Part shown: positions 25,201-32,724 of the stretch, piece by piece
Layout of the letters: every line of letters begins with the position of its first letter
Numbering within the stretch: the stretch's first letter is position 1
Source: Sulfurivermis sp040755915
Lineage (GTDB): Bacteria; Pseudomonadota; Gammaproteobacteria; Thiohalomonadales; Thiohalomonadaceae
DNA length: 61,705 nucleotides
Direction of reading: 5' to 3'
NCBI GenBank assembly: GCA_040755915.1
Contig: JBFLWM010000034.1
Location: 1 to 61,705, forward strand
Notes under the pieces: model-generated
Seen by the model: only the letters and a program-made list of their open reading frames with translations
Told to the model about the DNA's origin: nothing
Database searches by the model: none
Made by a program: the position numbers and the translations under genes

Positions 25201-25838
25201 CCTACGATATCGGCTCCTCCGGTCTCGACCACGCCCTGGCCTCGGGCCGCAACATCAACGTGCTGGTACTCGATACCGAGGTGTACTCCAACACCGGTGG
25301 CCAGGCCTCCAAGTCGACGCCGATCGCCGCAACCGCGAAGTTCGCCGCCGCCGGCAAGGCGGTGACCAAGAAGGACCTGGCGTTGCAGGCCATCTCCTAC
25401 GGCAACGTCTACGTGGCGCGCGTGGCGATGGGCGCCAATCCGCAGCAGACCCTGCAGGCCATGCGCGAGGCGGAGGCCTATCCGGGACCGTCGCTGATCC
25501 TGGCCTACAGCCCCTGCATCGCCCACGGCATCGATCTGCGCAACGGTTTGTCGCAGCAGGTGAAGGCAGTGGACTCCGGCTACTGGCCGCTGATTCGCTA
25601 CAACCCGCTGCTGCGCGCCGCCGGCCGGAGGCCGTTCATCCTCGACTCGACGCGACCGACGCTGAAGCTGGAGGAGTTTGCCTACAACGAGCAGCGCTAC
25701 AAGCTGCTGCAGAAAAACAATCCGGACGCCGCCAAGCGCCTGATGAAGCTGGCGCAGGAGTCGCTGGATCTGCGCTGGCAGACCTACGAGCATCTGGCCA
25801 AGCAGGACCCGTCGGAGTTCCAGCCGGTGAGTCAGTGA
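22257..25838 (+). CDS. nifJ: Pyruvate:ferredoxin (flavodoxin) oxidoreductase
   Basis: 1193 residues, the full length of single-chain NifJ/PFOR. Domain order: N-terminal pyrimidine domain (YPITPSSDMSELSD), gamma domain (around 420-640), a ferredoxin domain with CIQCGNCSFVCPHS and CTGCGLCVEACP, and the TPP domain with CAGCGETPYVRLL, NATGCSSIYGGN, GDGWAYDIG and NTGGQASKSTP. It interconverts pyruvate + CoA and acetyl-CoA + CO2 with ferredoxin in the cytoplasm and is O2-sensitive in most species. The operon partner upstream suggests NAD(P)H coupling. It ends at a strong terminator. Confidence 0.96.
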   Translation: MSEQNTAKKVTVDGGHAVAHVAYRVSEICSIYPITPSSDMSELSDLWATQGVQNIWGQVPQVIEMQSEGGAAGTAHGALQTGALTTTFTASQGLLLMLPNMFKIAGELTSTVFHVAARSIAAQALSIFGDHQDVMAARMTGWAMLASCSVQEAHDAALIAHAATLKARVPFINFFDGFRTSHEINKISLIPDEQIKAMINDELVWEHRRRALNPDNPFIRGTAQNPDVYFQGRESANPFYAQVPAIVQETMDQLAKLTGRQYRLFDYFGAADATDVIVMMGSGAQTVEETIKKLNAEGRKLGVITVRLFRPFSTEHLIAALPKTCQRIAVLDRTKEPGSAGEPLYQDVVTGLAEAYGNDQLAVMPRVIGGRYGLSSKEFTPAMARGVFDNLAAKTPKNHFTVGINDDVSHTSIDYDESFDIEPGNVTRAMFFGLGSDGTVSANKNSIKIIGESTDLYCQGYFVYDSKKAGSQTTSHLRFGPDPIRAPYLITSANFIACHKTNFINQVEMLDKAAKGAVFLLNSPVGPDQVWDELPMPVQQTIIDKQLKFYVIDATTVARNAGMGRRINTIMQTCFFALSGVLPRDEAIAKIKKAIEKTYARKGAEVVQLNFKAVDAALDHLHEVKVPGKVTSKAAMKPVVSLNAPKFVQEVTAPMLAGHGDDLPVSMIPVDGTYPSGSARWEKRNIADFVPKWEPGVCIQCGNCSFVCPHSVIRARFYHEDTLQKAPASFESAPVTARGFPETRYTLQIYLEDCTGCGLCVEACPAFDQNDQSRKAINMADKAPLLEDGRRNVEFFDTIPVNRRSTVNFASVRGAQFLEPLFEFSGACAGCGETPYVRLLTQLFGPRLLVANATGCSSIYGGNLPATPWSVNKEGRGPAWSNSLFEDNAEFGLGMRVAADQHTALAKDLLASMTDLLDKEFIDSLMDTSQDIGAQMSRQRQRVQELKQRLRGIDDPRAKSLLTVADHLVRRSVWLVGGDGWAYDIGSSGLDHALASGRNINVLVLDTEVYSNTGGQASKSTPIAATAKFAAAGKAVTKKDLALQAISYGNVYVARVAMGANPQQTLQAMREAEAYPGPSLILAYSPCIAHGIDLRNGLSQQVKAVDSGYWPLIRYNPLLRAAGRRPFILDSTRPTLKLEEFAYNEQRYKLLQKNNPDAAKRLMKLAQESLDLRWQTYEHLAKQDPSEFQPVSQ

Positions 25839-25839
25839 G

Positions 25840-25863
25840 GAAAGGGGCCGCAAGGCCCCTTTC
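25840..25863 (+). terminator. Intrinsic terminator after nifJ
   Basis: Stem GAAAGGGGCC / GGCCCCTTTC with loop GCAA, followed by TTTC. A GNRA loop and a T-rich tail make this a standard rho-independent terminator, two bases past the nifJ stop. Confidence 0.88.
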
Positions 25864-26027
25864 TTTCGTCAGGATGCGCGTTACCTGGGCCGCGCGAGGT
25901 CGTGAGGTTGTTCGTTGCGTCGCTGCGCGACCGGTGACTGCCTTTTGATCTCCCGCTCTTTCATCTTCCCCATGCCGCAGTGCTGCGGCACAATGCTGCG
26001 GCCCCTTGAACGTGAGATGCTGGAGTC

Positions 26028-26468
26028 ATGCGCATATTTCTGCTTATTGTCATTTCACTGCTGCTGTCCGCCTGTGCCGAGCAGGAGACAGGCTCGATTC
26101 GCATCGAGGGGGGCTGGATACCGGAGATTCCGCCGATGATATCGGTGACGGCGGGATGGATGGTGTTGCACAACGACGGTGATACGCCGAAATATCTCAT
26201 CGGGGCCTTCAGTCCGAACGCGGAGAACATCGAAATCCACCGATCCGTGGTGGTGGGTGACATGGCGCGCATGGTGTTGCAGGAGGCGCTGGAGATCCCG
26301 CCGCACGGCAGCCTGGTGTTCAGCAACGAAACCGGCTACCACCTGATGCTGTACAAGAGCCGCGGCATGCATGCCGGTGCACGCATTCCCGTCACCCTTA
26401 CCTTCCGCGACGGTTCGGCGTTGACCGCTGATTTCGTCGTGCGCGATCGGCGCAGCCTGGATCAGTAA
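26028..26468 (+). CDS. PCuAC-type copper chaperone lipoprotein
   Basis: 146 residues with lipobox LSAC, so lipid-anchored in the periplasm. The cupredoxin-like PCuAC pattern is present: GGWIPEIPP, TAGWMVLHNDG, the copper ligands EIHRS...DMARM (His and Met) and GYHLML (His-x-Met). These proteins deliver Cu(I) to cytochrome oxidase CuA or cbb3 sites. No oxidase genes are in the window. Its stop overlaps the convergent neighbour by 7 bp. Confidence 0.87.
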   Translation: MRIFLLIVISLLLSACAEQETGSIRIEGGWIPEIPPMISVTAGWMVLHNDGDTPKYLIGAFSPNAENIEIHRSVVVGDMARMVLQEALEIPPHGSLVFSNETGYHLMLYKSRGMHAGARIPVTLTFRDGSALTADFVVRDRRSLDQ

Positions 26469-26953
26469 ATGTCGTGCAGGCCGTGGTACAGGTCCAGCAC
26501 CAGGCTGGAGCGGTTGGCCACGTTGTCTTTCTCGATGCAGTAGCCGGGGATCGCTTCCAGATCGAAGCGGTTGCTGCGGCGGACCTCTTCCGGGATGTGC
26601 TCCAGCATGGCCTGGCGGAAGCGCTCCGCATCGGCATCCGGCACGAAGCGGGAGGCGGTGTAGGTGTAGTGATAGGTCGGATCGAAGATGGAAAAGTTGA
26701 AGCGTCCCACGGCCTCGACATTGCCGCTGTGGCTGTAGATGTGTGCCTTGCGCTCGAATTCATCCGCCGGCAGCCATAGTCCGATGGAATAATCGCTGCA
26801 CTCGAAGCCGTGGCGGCTGCGCATCATGTGTTCCCACAGGGAGAAGTGCTCCAGCGCCACGAAGCGCACGCTCTTTTCGCCGTGCGGCCCGACCATGTTG
26901 CAGCGGATGAGTTTCTGGAACTCGTTGTTGTCGCCGGCGTTGTGCTGTGTCAT
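26462..26953 (-). CDS. Conserved hypothetical cytoplasmic protein
   Basis: 163 residues from the ATG at 26953, with AAAGGAGA about 6 nt before it. No signal peptide or membrane helix. Notable stretches are FQKLIRCNMVGPHGEKSVRFVAL, HFSLWEHMM, GFECSDYSIGLWLP and YHYTYTASRFVPD. I do not recognise the family or a catalytic motif. The 3' end overlaps the copper chaperone gene, tail to tail. Confidence 0.65.
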   Translation of the reverse strand: MTQHNAGDNNEFQKLIRCNMVGPHGEKSVRFVALEHFSLWEHMMRSRHGFECSDYSIGLWLPADEFERKAHIYSHSGNVEAVGRFNFSIFDPTYHYTYTASRFVPDADAERFRQAMLEHIPEEVRRSNRFDLEAIPGYCIEKDNVANRSSLVLDLYHGLHDIY

Positions 26954-27075
26954 CGCTGTCTCCTTTCCTGATGCGCCCGCCAAGCATACAAGAAATAGCC
27001 GGTAACGGACACGGACTGGCACACCGCCGGCGGCTGCGCCATCATGAAGGCATCGACCTGACGCGAGGCGCGCTC

Positions 27076-28716
27076 ATGAAAAACAGCCCTCTGGGTGAAT
27101 TGCTGCTGGCAACGGGACACATCACGGCGGAGCAGCTGGAGGTGGCCCTGCACACCCAGCAGGCCCGGCCCGGCTATCTGGGCGAGATCCTGGTGGGACT
27201 GGATTTCGTCACTGCCGACGAAATCGCCCATGCCGTGGCGGTGCAGCACGGGCTGCCCTATGTCGATCTGGCCGTCACCGTGCCGCAGAAGAAGGCCCTG
27301 CTGGCCATCCCCAAGGACCTGGCCCTGCAACATACCGTGCTGCCGCTGCACCTGCGCCGCGGCGTCCTCACCGTGGCGACCCAGGACCCGGGCAACGGCA
27401 GCCTGAAAGCGCTGTTGCGGGAGGCGAGCGGGCGGCGCGTCGCCTTCGTGGTCAGCGATCGGGCACGCATCGCCCAGGCGGTTGAGCTGTATTACTTCGA
27501 ACTGGAAAATCCCCTGGAGCAGCGCATTGCCGCCCTGGTGGCGGAGGCGGTGACCGGTGCTGACGTCGACATCGAGCTGCTGCTGGACCTGCTGATTCAG
27601 AATGCGATCAAGGACCGCGCCACGGACATCCACATCCGGCCCCAGGCCCTGGCCTCCCACGTGTTCTACCGGGTGGACGGCGTGCTGCATCACTATTTCG
27701 CCTTTCCCGCGCGCATCCACCGCAACGTGGTTTCCCGCGCCAAGGTGCTGAGCGAACTGGACATCACCCGGCAGCGCACGCCGCAGGACGGCGGCTTTGC
27801 CTTCCACTATCTGCGCACCGGCTACGATATCCGCGTCGCCCTCATCCCCACCGCCTTCGGCGAAAACATGGTGCTGCGCCTGTTGCCCAAGACCGAGGCG
27901 CTGCACCGGCTGGAGTGGCTGGGCTTCGAGGCGGCGCAGGTGGCGCGGCTGGAGCGCTGCCTGCGCAAGCAGTCCGGCATCATCCTGACGGTCGGGCCAA
28001 GCGGCAGCGGCAAGACCACCACGCTGTATTCCATGCTGCGGCGCAGCAATATCCTGCAGCGCAACGTGGTCACCGTGGAGGACCCCATCGAATACCAGCT
28101 GTCGCTGGTGCAGCAGACCGCCGTCAACGAGGCCGCCGGCTACACCTTCGCCGGTTCCCTGCAACACCTGGTGCGCCAGGATGCCGACATCATCCTGATG
28201 GGCGAGATACGCAACCAGGAGACGGCGCTGGCGGTGGCGCGCAGTGCGCTGTCCGGCCACCTGATCCTGTCCACCATGACCGCCAACGATGCCCAGGGGG
28301 CCATCGCCCGCCTGCTGGATTTCGGCATCAAGTCCTACATGCTGTCGGCCACCCTGCTGGTGGTGGTGTACCAGCGTCTGGTGCGCCGCCTGTGTGATGA
28401 CTGCAAGCGGCCGGTGACGTTGTCCTGGCGCGAGCTGGCGGCCGCCGGTCTGGGCGGGACAGGGGAGGGTGAGGTCACGGTCTACGAGGCAGTCGGCTGC
28501 GAGCACTGCCGCCAGAGTGGTTATCGCGGACGCGTGGCCGTGGCCGAACTGCTGGAGGTGGACGAGGCGCTGCGCGAGCTGCTGGACAAGGGGCGTGCCG
28601 TCCTGGACGGTGGCGACCTGCTGCGGCAGGAGACCGGCAGTATTCGTGACGACGCCCGTGCCAAACTGCTGCAGGGCCTCACCTCGCTGGAGGAGATCCG
28701 CCGGGTATTTGCCTGA
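27076..28716 (+). CDS. PilB/GspE-like secretion or pilus ATPase
   Basis: 546 residues from the ATG at 27076. N-terminal MshEN/GspE-N-type domain (about 1-150; LGEILVGLDFVTADEIAHAVA). ATPase domain from about 180 with GPSGSGKTT (Walker A), EDPIEYQ, the Asp box and ILMGEIRNQETA (Walker B), then the His box GHLILSTMTAND. A CDDC...CEHC pair near 435-475 is the zinc site of GspE/PilB. All motor motifs are intact. No pilC, pilD or pilin genes lie beside it; instead an FHA-cyclase follows 54 bp later. It may serve a pilus encoded elsewhere. Confidence 0.88.
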   Translation: MKNSPLGELLLATGHITAEQLEVALHTQQARPGYLGEILVGLDFVTADEIAHAVAVQHGLPYVDLAVTVPQKKALLAIPKDLALQHTVLPLHLRRGVLTVATQDPGNGSLKALLREASGRRVAFVVSDRARIAQAVELYYFELENPLEQRIAALVAEAVTGADVDIELLLDLLIQNAIKDRATDIHIRPQALASHVFYRVDGVLHHYFAFPARIHRNVVSRAKVLSELDITRQRTPQDGGFAFHYLRTGYDIRVALIPTAFGENMVLRLLPKTEALHRLEWLGFEAAQVARLERCLRKQSGIILTVGPSGSGKTTTLYSMLRRSNILQRNVVTVEDPIEYQLSLVQQTAVNEAAGYTFAGSLQHLVRQDADIILMGEIRNQETALAVARSALSGHLILSTMTANDAQGAIARLLDFGIKSYMLSATLLVVVYQRLVRRLCDDCKRPVTLSWRELAAAGLGGTGEGEVTVYEAVGCEHCRQSGYRGRVAVAELLEVDEALRELLDKGRAVLDGGDLLRQETGSIRDDARAKLLQGLTSLEEIRRVFA

Positions 28717-28770
28717 AGGCCGGGACGCGGGTAAGGTTTCTCCCCGGGCCTATGGATGCGGGGAGTGGCG

Positions 28771-29694
28771 ATGTCTGCCTATCTGACCTTTGTGAGGGAC
28801 AAGCAGACGGAGCGGGTGCCGTGCGGCAGTGCCCTGACCATCGGCCGCGACAAGAGCAATAATATCGTGCTCAGCGATCTGCTGGTGTCGCGCAATCACG
28901 CCATGGTGCGTCGCCTGGGTGGTGGCGACTACTACGTCATCGACAGCGGCAGCTCCAACGGCACCTCGGTCAACGGCGGGCGGGTCTCGGCCCCCACGCG
29001 GCTGCGCAACGGCGATCGCATCGCCATCGGGCTGACCGAGTTCGTGTTCGAGCAGGGTATCCAGCCGGCCCATTTCAACGACTCCGTTTCCTTTCAGCAG
29101 ACCGTCATCTTTCACGCCCCGGTGATCAAGGAGATTACCGTGCTGGTGGCCGACATCCGCAACTATACCGGCCTGTCCGAGCAGGTGCCGATCCAGACCC
29201 TGTCGCGGCTGATGAGCAAATGGTTCCAGGATGTCAGCGATATCATCCAGGACGGCGGTGGCACCATCGACAAGTTCATCGGTGACTGTGTGTTCGTGCG
29301 CTGGGACAATGAGCGGGCGCAGGACAGCGTGATGCAGGCGCTGCGCACGGCGTGGCGGATTGCCGAGGCCACCGCCCGCCTCAAGCTGACCTTCCCCGAG
29401 TTGCCGCAACCCCTGCGCATCGGGGCCGGTATCAATACCGGTCAGGCCTCGCTGGGCATCGGGGCCGACAACACCGCCCTGGGTGATGCGGTGAATACCG
29501 CCTTCCGCCTCGAGAGCGCCACCAAGGAGCTGGGTTGCGACATCGCCCTGAGCGAGACGGCCTACCGCCACCTGCATGAGCGCCACTGGCGCGGCAAGCA
29601 GCAGGCGCTGAGTCTCCGCGGCAAGCAGGAGCCGGTGAGCCTGCTGGGGCTCGATTTCGCCCTGCTGGAGAAAATATTGCGGGACAGCCCCTGA
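28771..29694 (+). CDS. FHA domain-class III adenylate cyclase
   Basis: 307 residues from the ATG at 28771, which has GGGGAG 5-6 nt upstream; 28756 is an alternative. Residues about 18-85 are a phosphothreonine-binding FHA domain (GRDKSNNIVLSD, SRNHAMVRR, SSNGTSVNGG). Residues about 115-285 are a nucleotide cyclase: metal Asp in VADIRNYTG and FIGDCVFVRW, and the transition-state Asn/Arg in GDAVNTAFRLES. It should therefore make cAMP (or cGMP) in response to a phosphorylated partner. Co-directional with the PilB-like ATPase, suggesting a shared circuit. Confidence 0.9.
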   Translation: MSAYLTFVRDKQTERVPCGSALTIGRDKSNNIVLSDLLVSRNHAMVRRLGGGDYYVIDSGSSNGTSVNGGRVSAPTRLRNGDRIAIGLTEFVFEQGIQPAHFNDSVSFQQTVIFHAPVIKEITVLVADIRNYTGLSEQVPIQTLSRLMSKWFQDVSDIIQDGGGTIDKFIGDCVFVRWDNERAQDSVMQALRTAWRIAEATARLKLTFPELPQPLRIGAGINTGQASLGIGADNTALGDAVNTAFRLESATKELGCDIALSETAYRHLHERHWRGKQQALSLRGKQEPVSLLGLDFALLEKILRDSP

Positions 29695-30008
29695 AGCCGG
29701 GACGGAATGCGGATTGTCATTCCGTCCGCCGGCCGGTGGATGGTATACAGGGGGCCCGTTTGCCATCAGGTCGCCAGCCATGTGCGTGTCCTTTCCCGTC
29801 CCGCCGGAGTTTCACAACACCGGCCGCCGCCCCGGGCCGATCCGGCTGTTCCTGGGCGCCGTGGCCCTGGTGGCCATCCTGCTGTTTTCCCTCCTCGTCG
29901 ACTGGGTGCGCCGGACCTGAGCGGGTTCTAGCCCCTTTCCTTTTCAGGTAACATGCCCGTATCTCGGTATGTTGCGGTACGGTGTCCGGCGGGAAGGGGA
30001 GCCTGCTC
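29695..30008. other. Intergenic region with possible small ORF
   Basis: 314 bp between the cyclase and the CxxC protein. Apart from a 46-codon ORF (29780-29920) and a weak TAACAT box (29949-29954), I see no repeat, terminator or RNA gene. Confidence 0.4.
29780..29920 (+). CDS. Possible 46-residue single-span membrane protein
   Basis: Starts ATG-TGC and encodes a Pro/Arg-rich N-terminus followed by one clear hydrophobic helix (LFLGAVALVAILLFSLLVDW) and a VRRT tail. The helix and positive-inside ending look protein-like, but there is no ribosome site and no known family. May be spurious. Confidence 0.35.
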   Translation: MCVSFPVPPEFHNTGRRPGPIRLFLGAVALVAILLFSLLVDWVRRT

Positions 30009-30422
30009 ATGGTCGATGACCCGGATTCGGAGTTGTTTGCCGGTTTGCAGGAGGTGGGCGCCGGCGCCTTTCCCAAGGTTTGTCCCAATTGTGGCCGGAC
30101 CTATGAAAATCTGGCGCAGTTTCTCGAACTGACGGTGCCTGCCGGTGGTCATAGCGGACTCAAGTCGGCGCTGGATGATGATGACAGGCCGGTGGTCGAG
30201 CTGTTTCGCAACTGTGTCTGCGGCTCCACCCTGATGGATTTCTGTCGTTCGCGCCGTGACGAGTCACAAGACGGTCTGCGTCGCCGTGCTACGTTTAACC
30301 GTATGCTTGATGTCCTGGTACGGCGCGGCATGGCCTGGGAAGTGGCGCACCGGGAATTGCTCAAACTGACGCGCGGCGAGCGCAGCAAGATGATCGACAG
30401 CCTGTTGCGGGCTGCCAACTAG
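30009..30422 (+). CDS. Small CxxC-containing conserved protein
   Basis: 137 residues from the ATG at 30009, with GGAAGGGGAG about 7 nt upstream; a GTG at 29982 is possible but overlaps that site. Two Cys pairs, FPKVCPNCGRTY and NCVCGSTLMDFC, suggest a bound zinc. The C-terminal half is basic and helical (RRRATFNRMLDVLVRRGMAWEVA). Cytoplasmic, no membrane segment. I cannot name a function. It leads a run of five closely spaced genes ending at 33641. Confidence 0.68.
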   Translation: MVDDPDSELFAGLQEVGAGAFPKVCPNCGRTYENLAQFLELTVPAGGHSGLKSALDDDDRPVVELFRNCVCGSTLMDFCRSRRDESQDGLRRRATFNRMLDVLVRRGMAWEVAHRELLKLTRGERSKMIDSLLRAAN

Positions 30423-30435
30423 AGGCTGTACAGGG

Positions 30436-31263
30436 ATGATGAAACAATTGATGGCGGGCGCGGTTCTGTTGCTGGGCAGTGTCCTGCCGGCCATGGCTGC
30501 GCCGGATTTCAACGGCAAATGGTTCGGCGACGACGGCGCCACCTACTACGTGCGCCACATCGGCGACGAAATCTACTGGTTCAATGAGGGCGGGCCGGAG
30601 CCGAGCCGCACGGCGATTTTCAGCGGCCGCCTCCGTGGTCAGATGTTGTATGGCAGCTGGGTCGACGTGCCCAAGGGCAGTGCGGCCGCGCGCGGCGAAC
30701 TGCACCTGGCCATCCGCGAGGAAGGCAACGTGCTGGAGGTGACCCGTGTCACCGGCGGTTTTCCCGCCAAGCGCATCAGCCGCGCCGGCTATGCGCCGCC
30801 GCCGCCACCGATGGAGGAAAAGTGCCTCGACTTCGATCCGGAGCGCATCGCCGTGCGCCAGCTGGAGGGGCGCTACCAGATCGTGCAGGAGGACTGGTGG
30901 ATCTTCGATTTCGGCGACCACGAAGCCGATGCCCATGCCGCCATGAAGATCATCCAGCAGTACGGCCTGAACCAGTCCTGCTTCATCGGCGACCCGCCGG
31001 CCTTCCGCTTCCTGCTGATCAGCGGGCGGGCGCCGCTGGGTCAGTGGTATGAGGAAGACTGCGTGCGTTTCCACCCCAGTACCGCCGGCCTGGTGCAGCG
31101 TGACGGCAGCTGGCTGATCATCGACAACGGCATCACGCTGTACGACATGGGCAGCCATGAGAAGGAGGCGAGGGCGGCGCTGGCGGCGATCCGCAAACAC
31201 CAGTTCACCCATGCCTGTTTCGTCGGCCGGCCCAACGTCACCTTCGAATACCTGCGTCGTTGA
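30436..31263 (+). CDS. Secreted protein with two tandem Cys-bracketed modules
   Basis: 275 residues with a Sec signal (cleavage after PAMA, about 21). Domain 1 (about 22-125) is beta-rich (NGKWFGDDGATYYVRHIGDEIYW). After a PPPPP linker come two similar modules of about 65 residues, 134-198 and 212-274. Each runs Cys-x-x-F-x-P ... W-x-I/D-x-G ... EA-x-A-A-x-x-I ... Cys-F-x-G-x-P ... F-x-(Y/F)-L, with its two Cys likely forming a disulfide. The duplication is visible by eye. Function unknown; the repeats suggest ligand or wall binding. Its TGA overlaps the next ATG (TGATG), implying coupled translation. Confidence 0.75.
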   Translation: MMKQLMAGAVLLLGSVLPAMAAPDFNGKWFGDDGATYYVRHIGDEIYWFNEGGPEPSRTAIFSGRLRGQMLYGSWVDVPKGSAAARGELHLAIREEGNVLEVTRVTGGFPAKRISRAGYAPPPPPMEEKCLDFDPERIAVRQLEGRYQIVQEDWWIFDFGDHEADAHAAMKIIQQYGLNQSCFIGDPPAFRFLLISGRAPLGQWYEEDCVRFHPSTAGLVQRDGSWLIIDNGITLYDMGSHEKEARAALAAIRKHQFTHACFVGRPNVTFEYLRR

Positions 31264-32054
31264 TGGTCCCCGGGCTGGAGCAGTTGCGCGCGGTAGTCCT
31301 GCCGCTGGCGCGGCAGGAACTGCTGCCTCGCTTCAACCGTGTTGCTGCTGCCGTCAAGGCCGACGGCAGCGTCGTTACCGAGGCGGACCTGGCCTGCCAG
31401 CAGGCCGTGACCGCGGCGCTGGCGGCGCACTGGCCGCACATCCCCCTGCTGGGCGAAGAGATGGCGGCAGCGGAACAGCAGCGCCTGCTGGCCGATTCCG
31501 CTGACGGGCTGTGGTGTCTCGACCCGCTGGACGGCACCAGCAATTTCGCGGCCGGCATTCCCTATTTCGCTCTGGCCCTGGCCTATATCCGCCATGGCGA
31601 GGTGCAGCTCGGCCTGGTCTACGACCCGGTGCGCGACGAGTGTTTCAGCGCGGCGCGTGGTCAGGGGGCCTGGCTCAACGGTGCACCGCTGCGCGCCCGT
31701 GCCACCGGGCTGCCGCTGGCGCGCTGCGTGGCGATGGTCGATTTCAAGCGCCTGGCCCCCTCGCTGGCCACGCGTCTGGCCTGTCATCCCCCCTTTGCCT
31801 CGCAGCGCAACTTTGGTTCCTCGGCGCTGGACTGGTGTCAGCTCGCTGCCGGTCGCGGCCAGCTCTATCTGCACGGCCGGCAGAACCTGTGGGATTACGC
31901 CGCCGGCAGCCTGATCCTCGCCGAGGCCGGTGGTTGCGCCGAAACCCTGCAGGGCGATGCGGTGCTGCATGTCGCGCTGCAGCCGCGCTCGGTGGTGGCG
32001 ACGCTGGACCCGGCGCTGTTCGGGCCGTGGCGCGCGTGGATTGCGGCGGCGTGA
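31263..32054 (+). CDS. Inositol monophosphatase-family phosphatase
   Basis: 263 residues from the ATG at 31263, which overlaps the previous stop. Li-sensitive phosphatase signatures: LLGEEMA (metal Glu), CLDPLDGTSNFAAG (DPxDGTxNF, two metal Asp) and LWDYAAGSLILAEAGG. These bind two or three Mg2+ and hydrolyse sugar or nucleoside phosphates (SuhB, CysQ and HisN-type substrates). Sequence alone does not decide which. Fused-like operon spacing to MarC (37 bp). Confidence 0.9.
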   Translation: MVPGLEQLRAVVLPLARQELLPRFNRVAAAVKADGSVVTEADLACQQAVTAALAAHWPHIPLLGEEMAAAEQQRLLADSADGLWCLDPLDGTSNFAAGIPYFALALAYIRHGEVQLGLVYDPVRDECFSAARGQGAWLNGAPLRARATGLPLARCVAMVDFKRLAPSLATRLACHPPFASQRNFGSSALDWCQLAAGRGQLYLHGRQNLWDYAAGSLILAEAGGCAETLQGDAVLHVALQPRSVVATLDPALFGPWRAWIAAA

Positions 32055-32091
32055 GCGCCGCTGCCGTTATTGGTCAGCAGCGAGGAACACC

Positions 32092-32724
32092 ATGCAGGAG
32101 TGGGCTGAATACGCCAAGTTTTTTGCCGGTCTGCTCGCCATCGTCAATCCGGTCGGTGCCATCCCGGTATTCATCGGCCTGACCGAAGGCATGACGGCGC
32201 GCCGGCGCCACCACACCGCATTGCTGTCCGCCCTGGCCGTGGGCGCGGTGCTGCTGGCCGCACTGTTCACCGGTGAGGCGATCCTCAGCTTCTTCGGCAT
32301 CACCATCGCTTCGTTCCGCGTCGGCGGCGGCATCCTGATCCTGCTCATCGCCGTGTCGATGATGCATGCCAGATTGAGCCCGGCCAAGCAGACCGACGAG
32401 GAGGCGCAGGATGCGGCGGAAAAGGAATCGGTGGCGGTGGTGCCACTGGCGATTCCGCTGCTTGCCGGACCGGGCGCGATCAGTACCATCATCGTCTACA
32501 CCCATCGCTCCTCGGCACCGCTGCACTACACCGTGCTGGGTATCGAGATCCTGCTCATGGCGCTCATCGTCTGGACGGTGTTCCGTGCCGCGCCCTTGCT
32601 GTCGCAGCGTCTGGGGCGCACCGGCATCAATGTACTGACGCGTATCATGGGCCTGATCCTCGCGGCCATTGCCGTGGAATTCATGGCCAACGGCCTGCGC
32701 CAGCTGTTGCCGGGACTGGCGTGA
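32092..32724 (+). CDS. MarC-family integral membrane protein
   Basis: 210 residues from the ATG at 32092, behind GAGGAA. Six membrane helices with the MarC/YchE motif LLAIVNPVGAIPVFIGLT near the start and LAGPGAISTIIVY in the middle, separated by a charged loop (KQTDEEAQDAAEKE). Formerly linked to antibiotic resistance but of unknown function. It ends in TGATG, overlapping the next start. Confidence 0.88.
   Translation: MQEWAEYAKFFAGLLAIVNPVGAIPVFIGLTEGMTARRRHHTALLSALAVGAVLLAALFTGEAILSFFGITIASFRVGGGILILLIAVSMMHARLSPAKQTDEEAQDAAEKESVAVVPLAIPLLAGPGAISTIIVYTHRSSAPLHYTVLGIEILLMALIVWTVFRAAPLLSQRLGRTGINVLTRIMGLILAAIAVEFMANGLRQLLPGLA

Noticed and set aside
22383..25853. 1156-codon open frame antisense to nifJ
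   Set aside because: It mirrors nifJ codon by codon, is His/Gly/Arg-rich and has no motif; an effect of high GC on the opposite strand.
31930..32091. 54-codon N-terminal extension of MarC
   Set aside because: Translation is Arg/Cys/Trp-rich shadow of the IMPase gene; a good ribosome site precedes the ATG at 32092.
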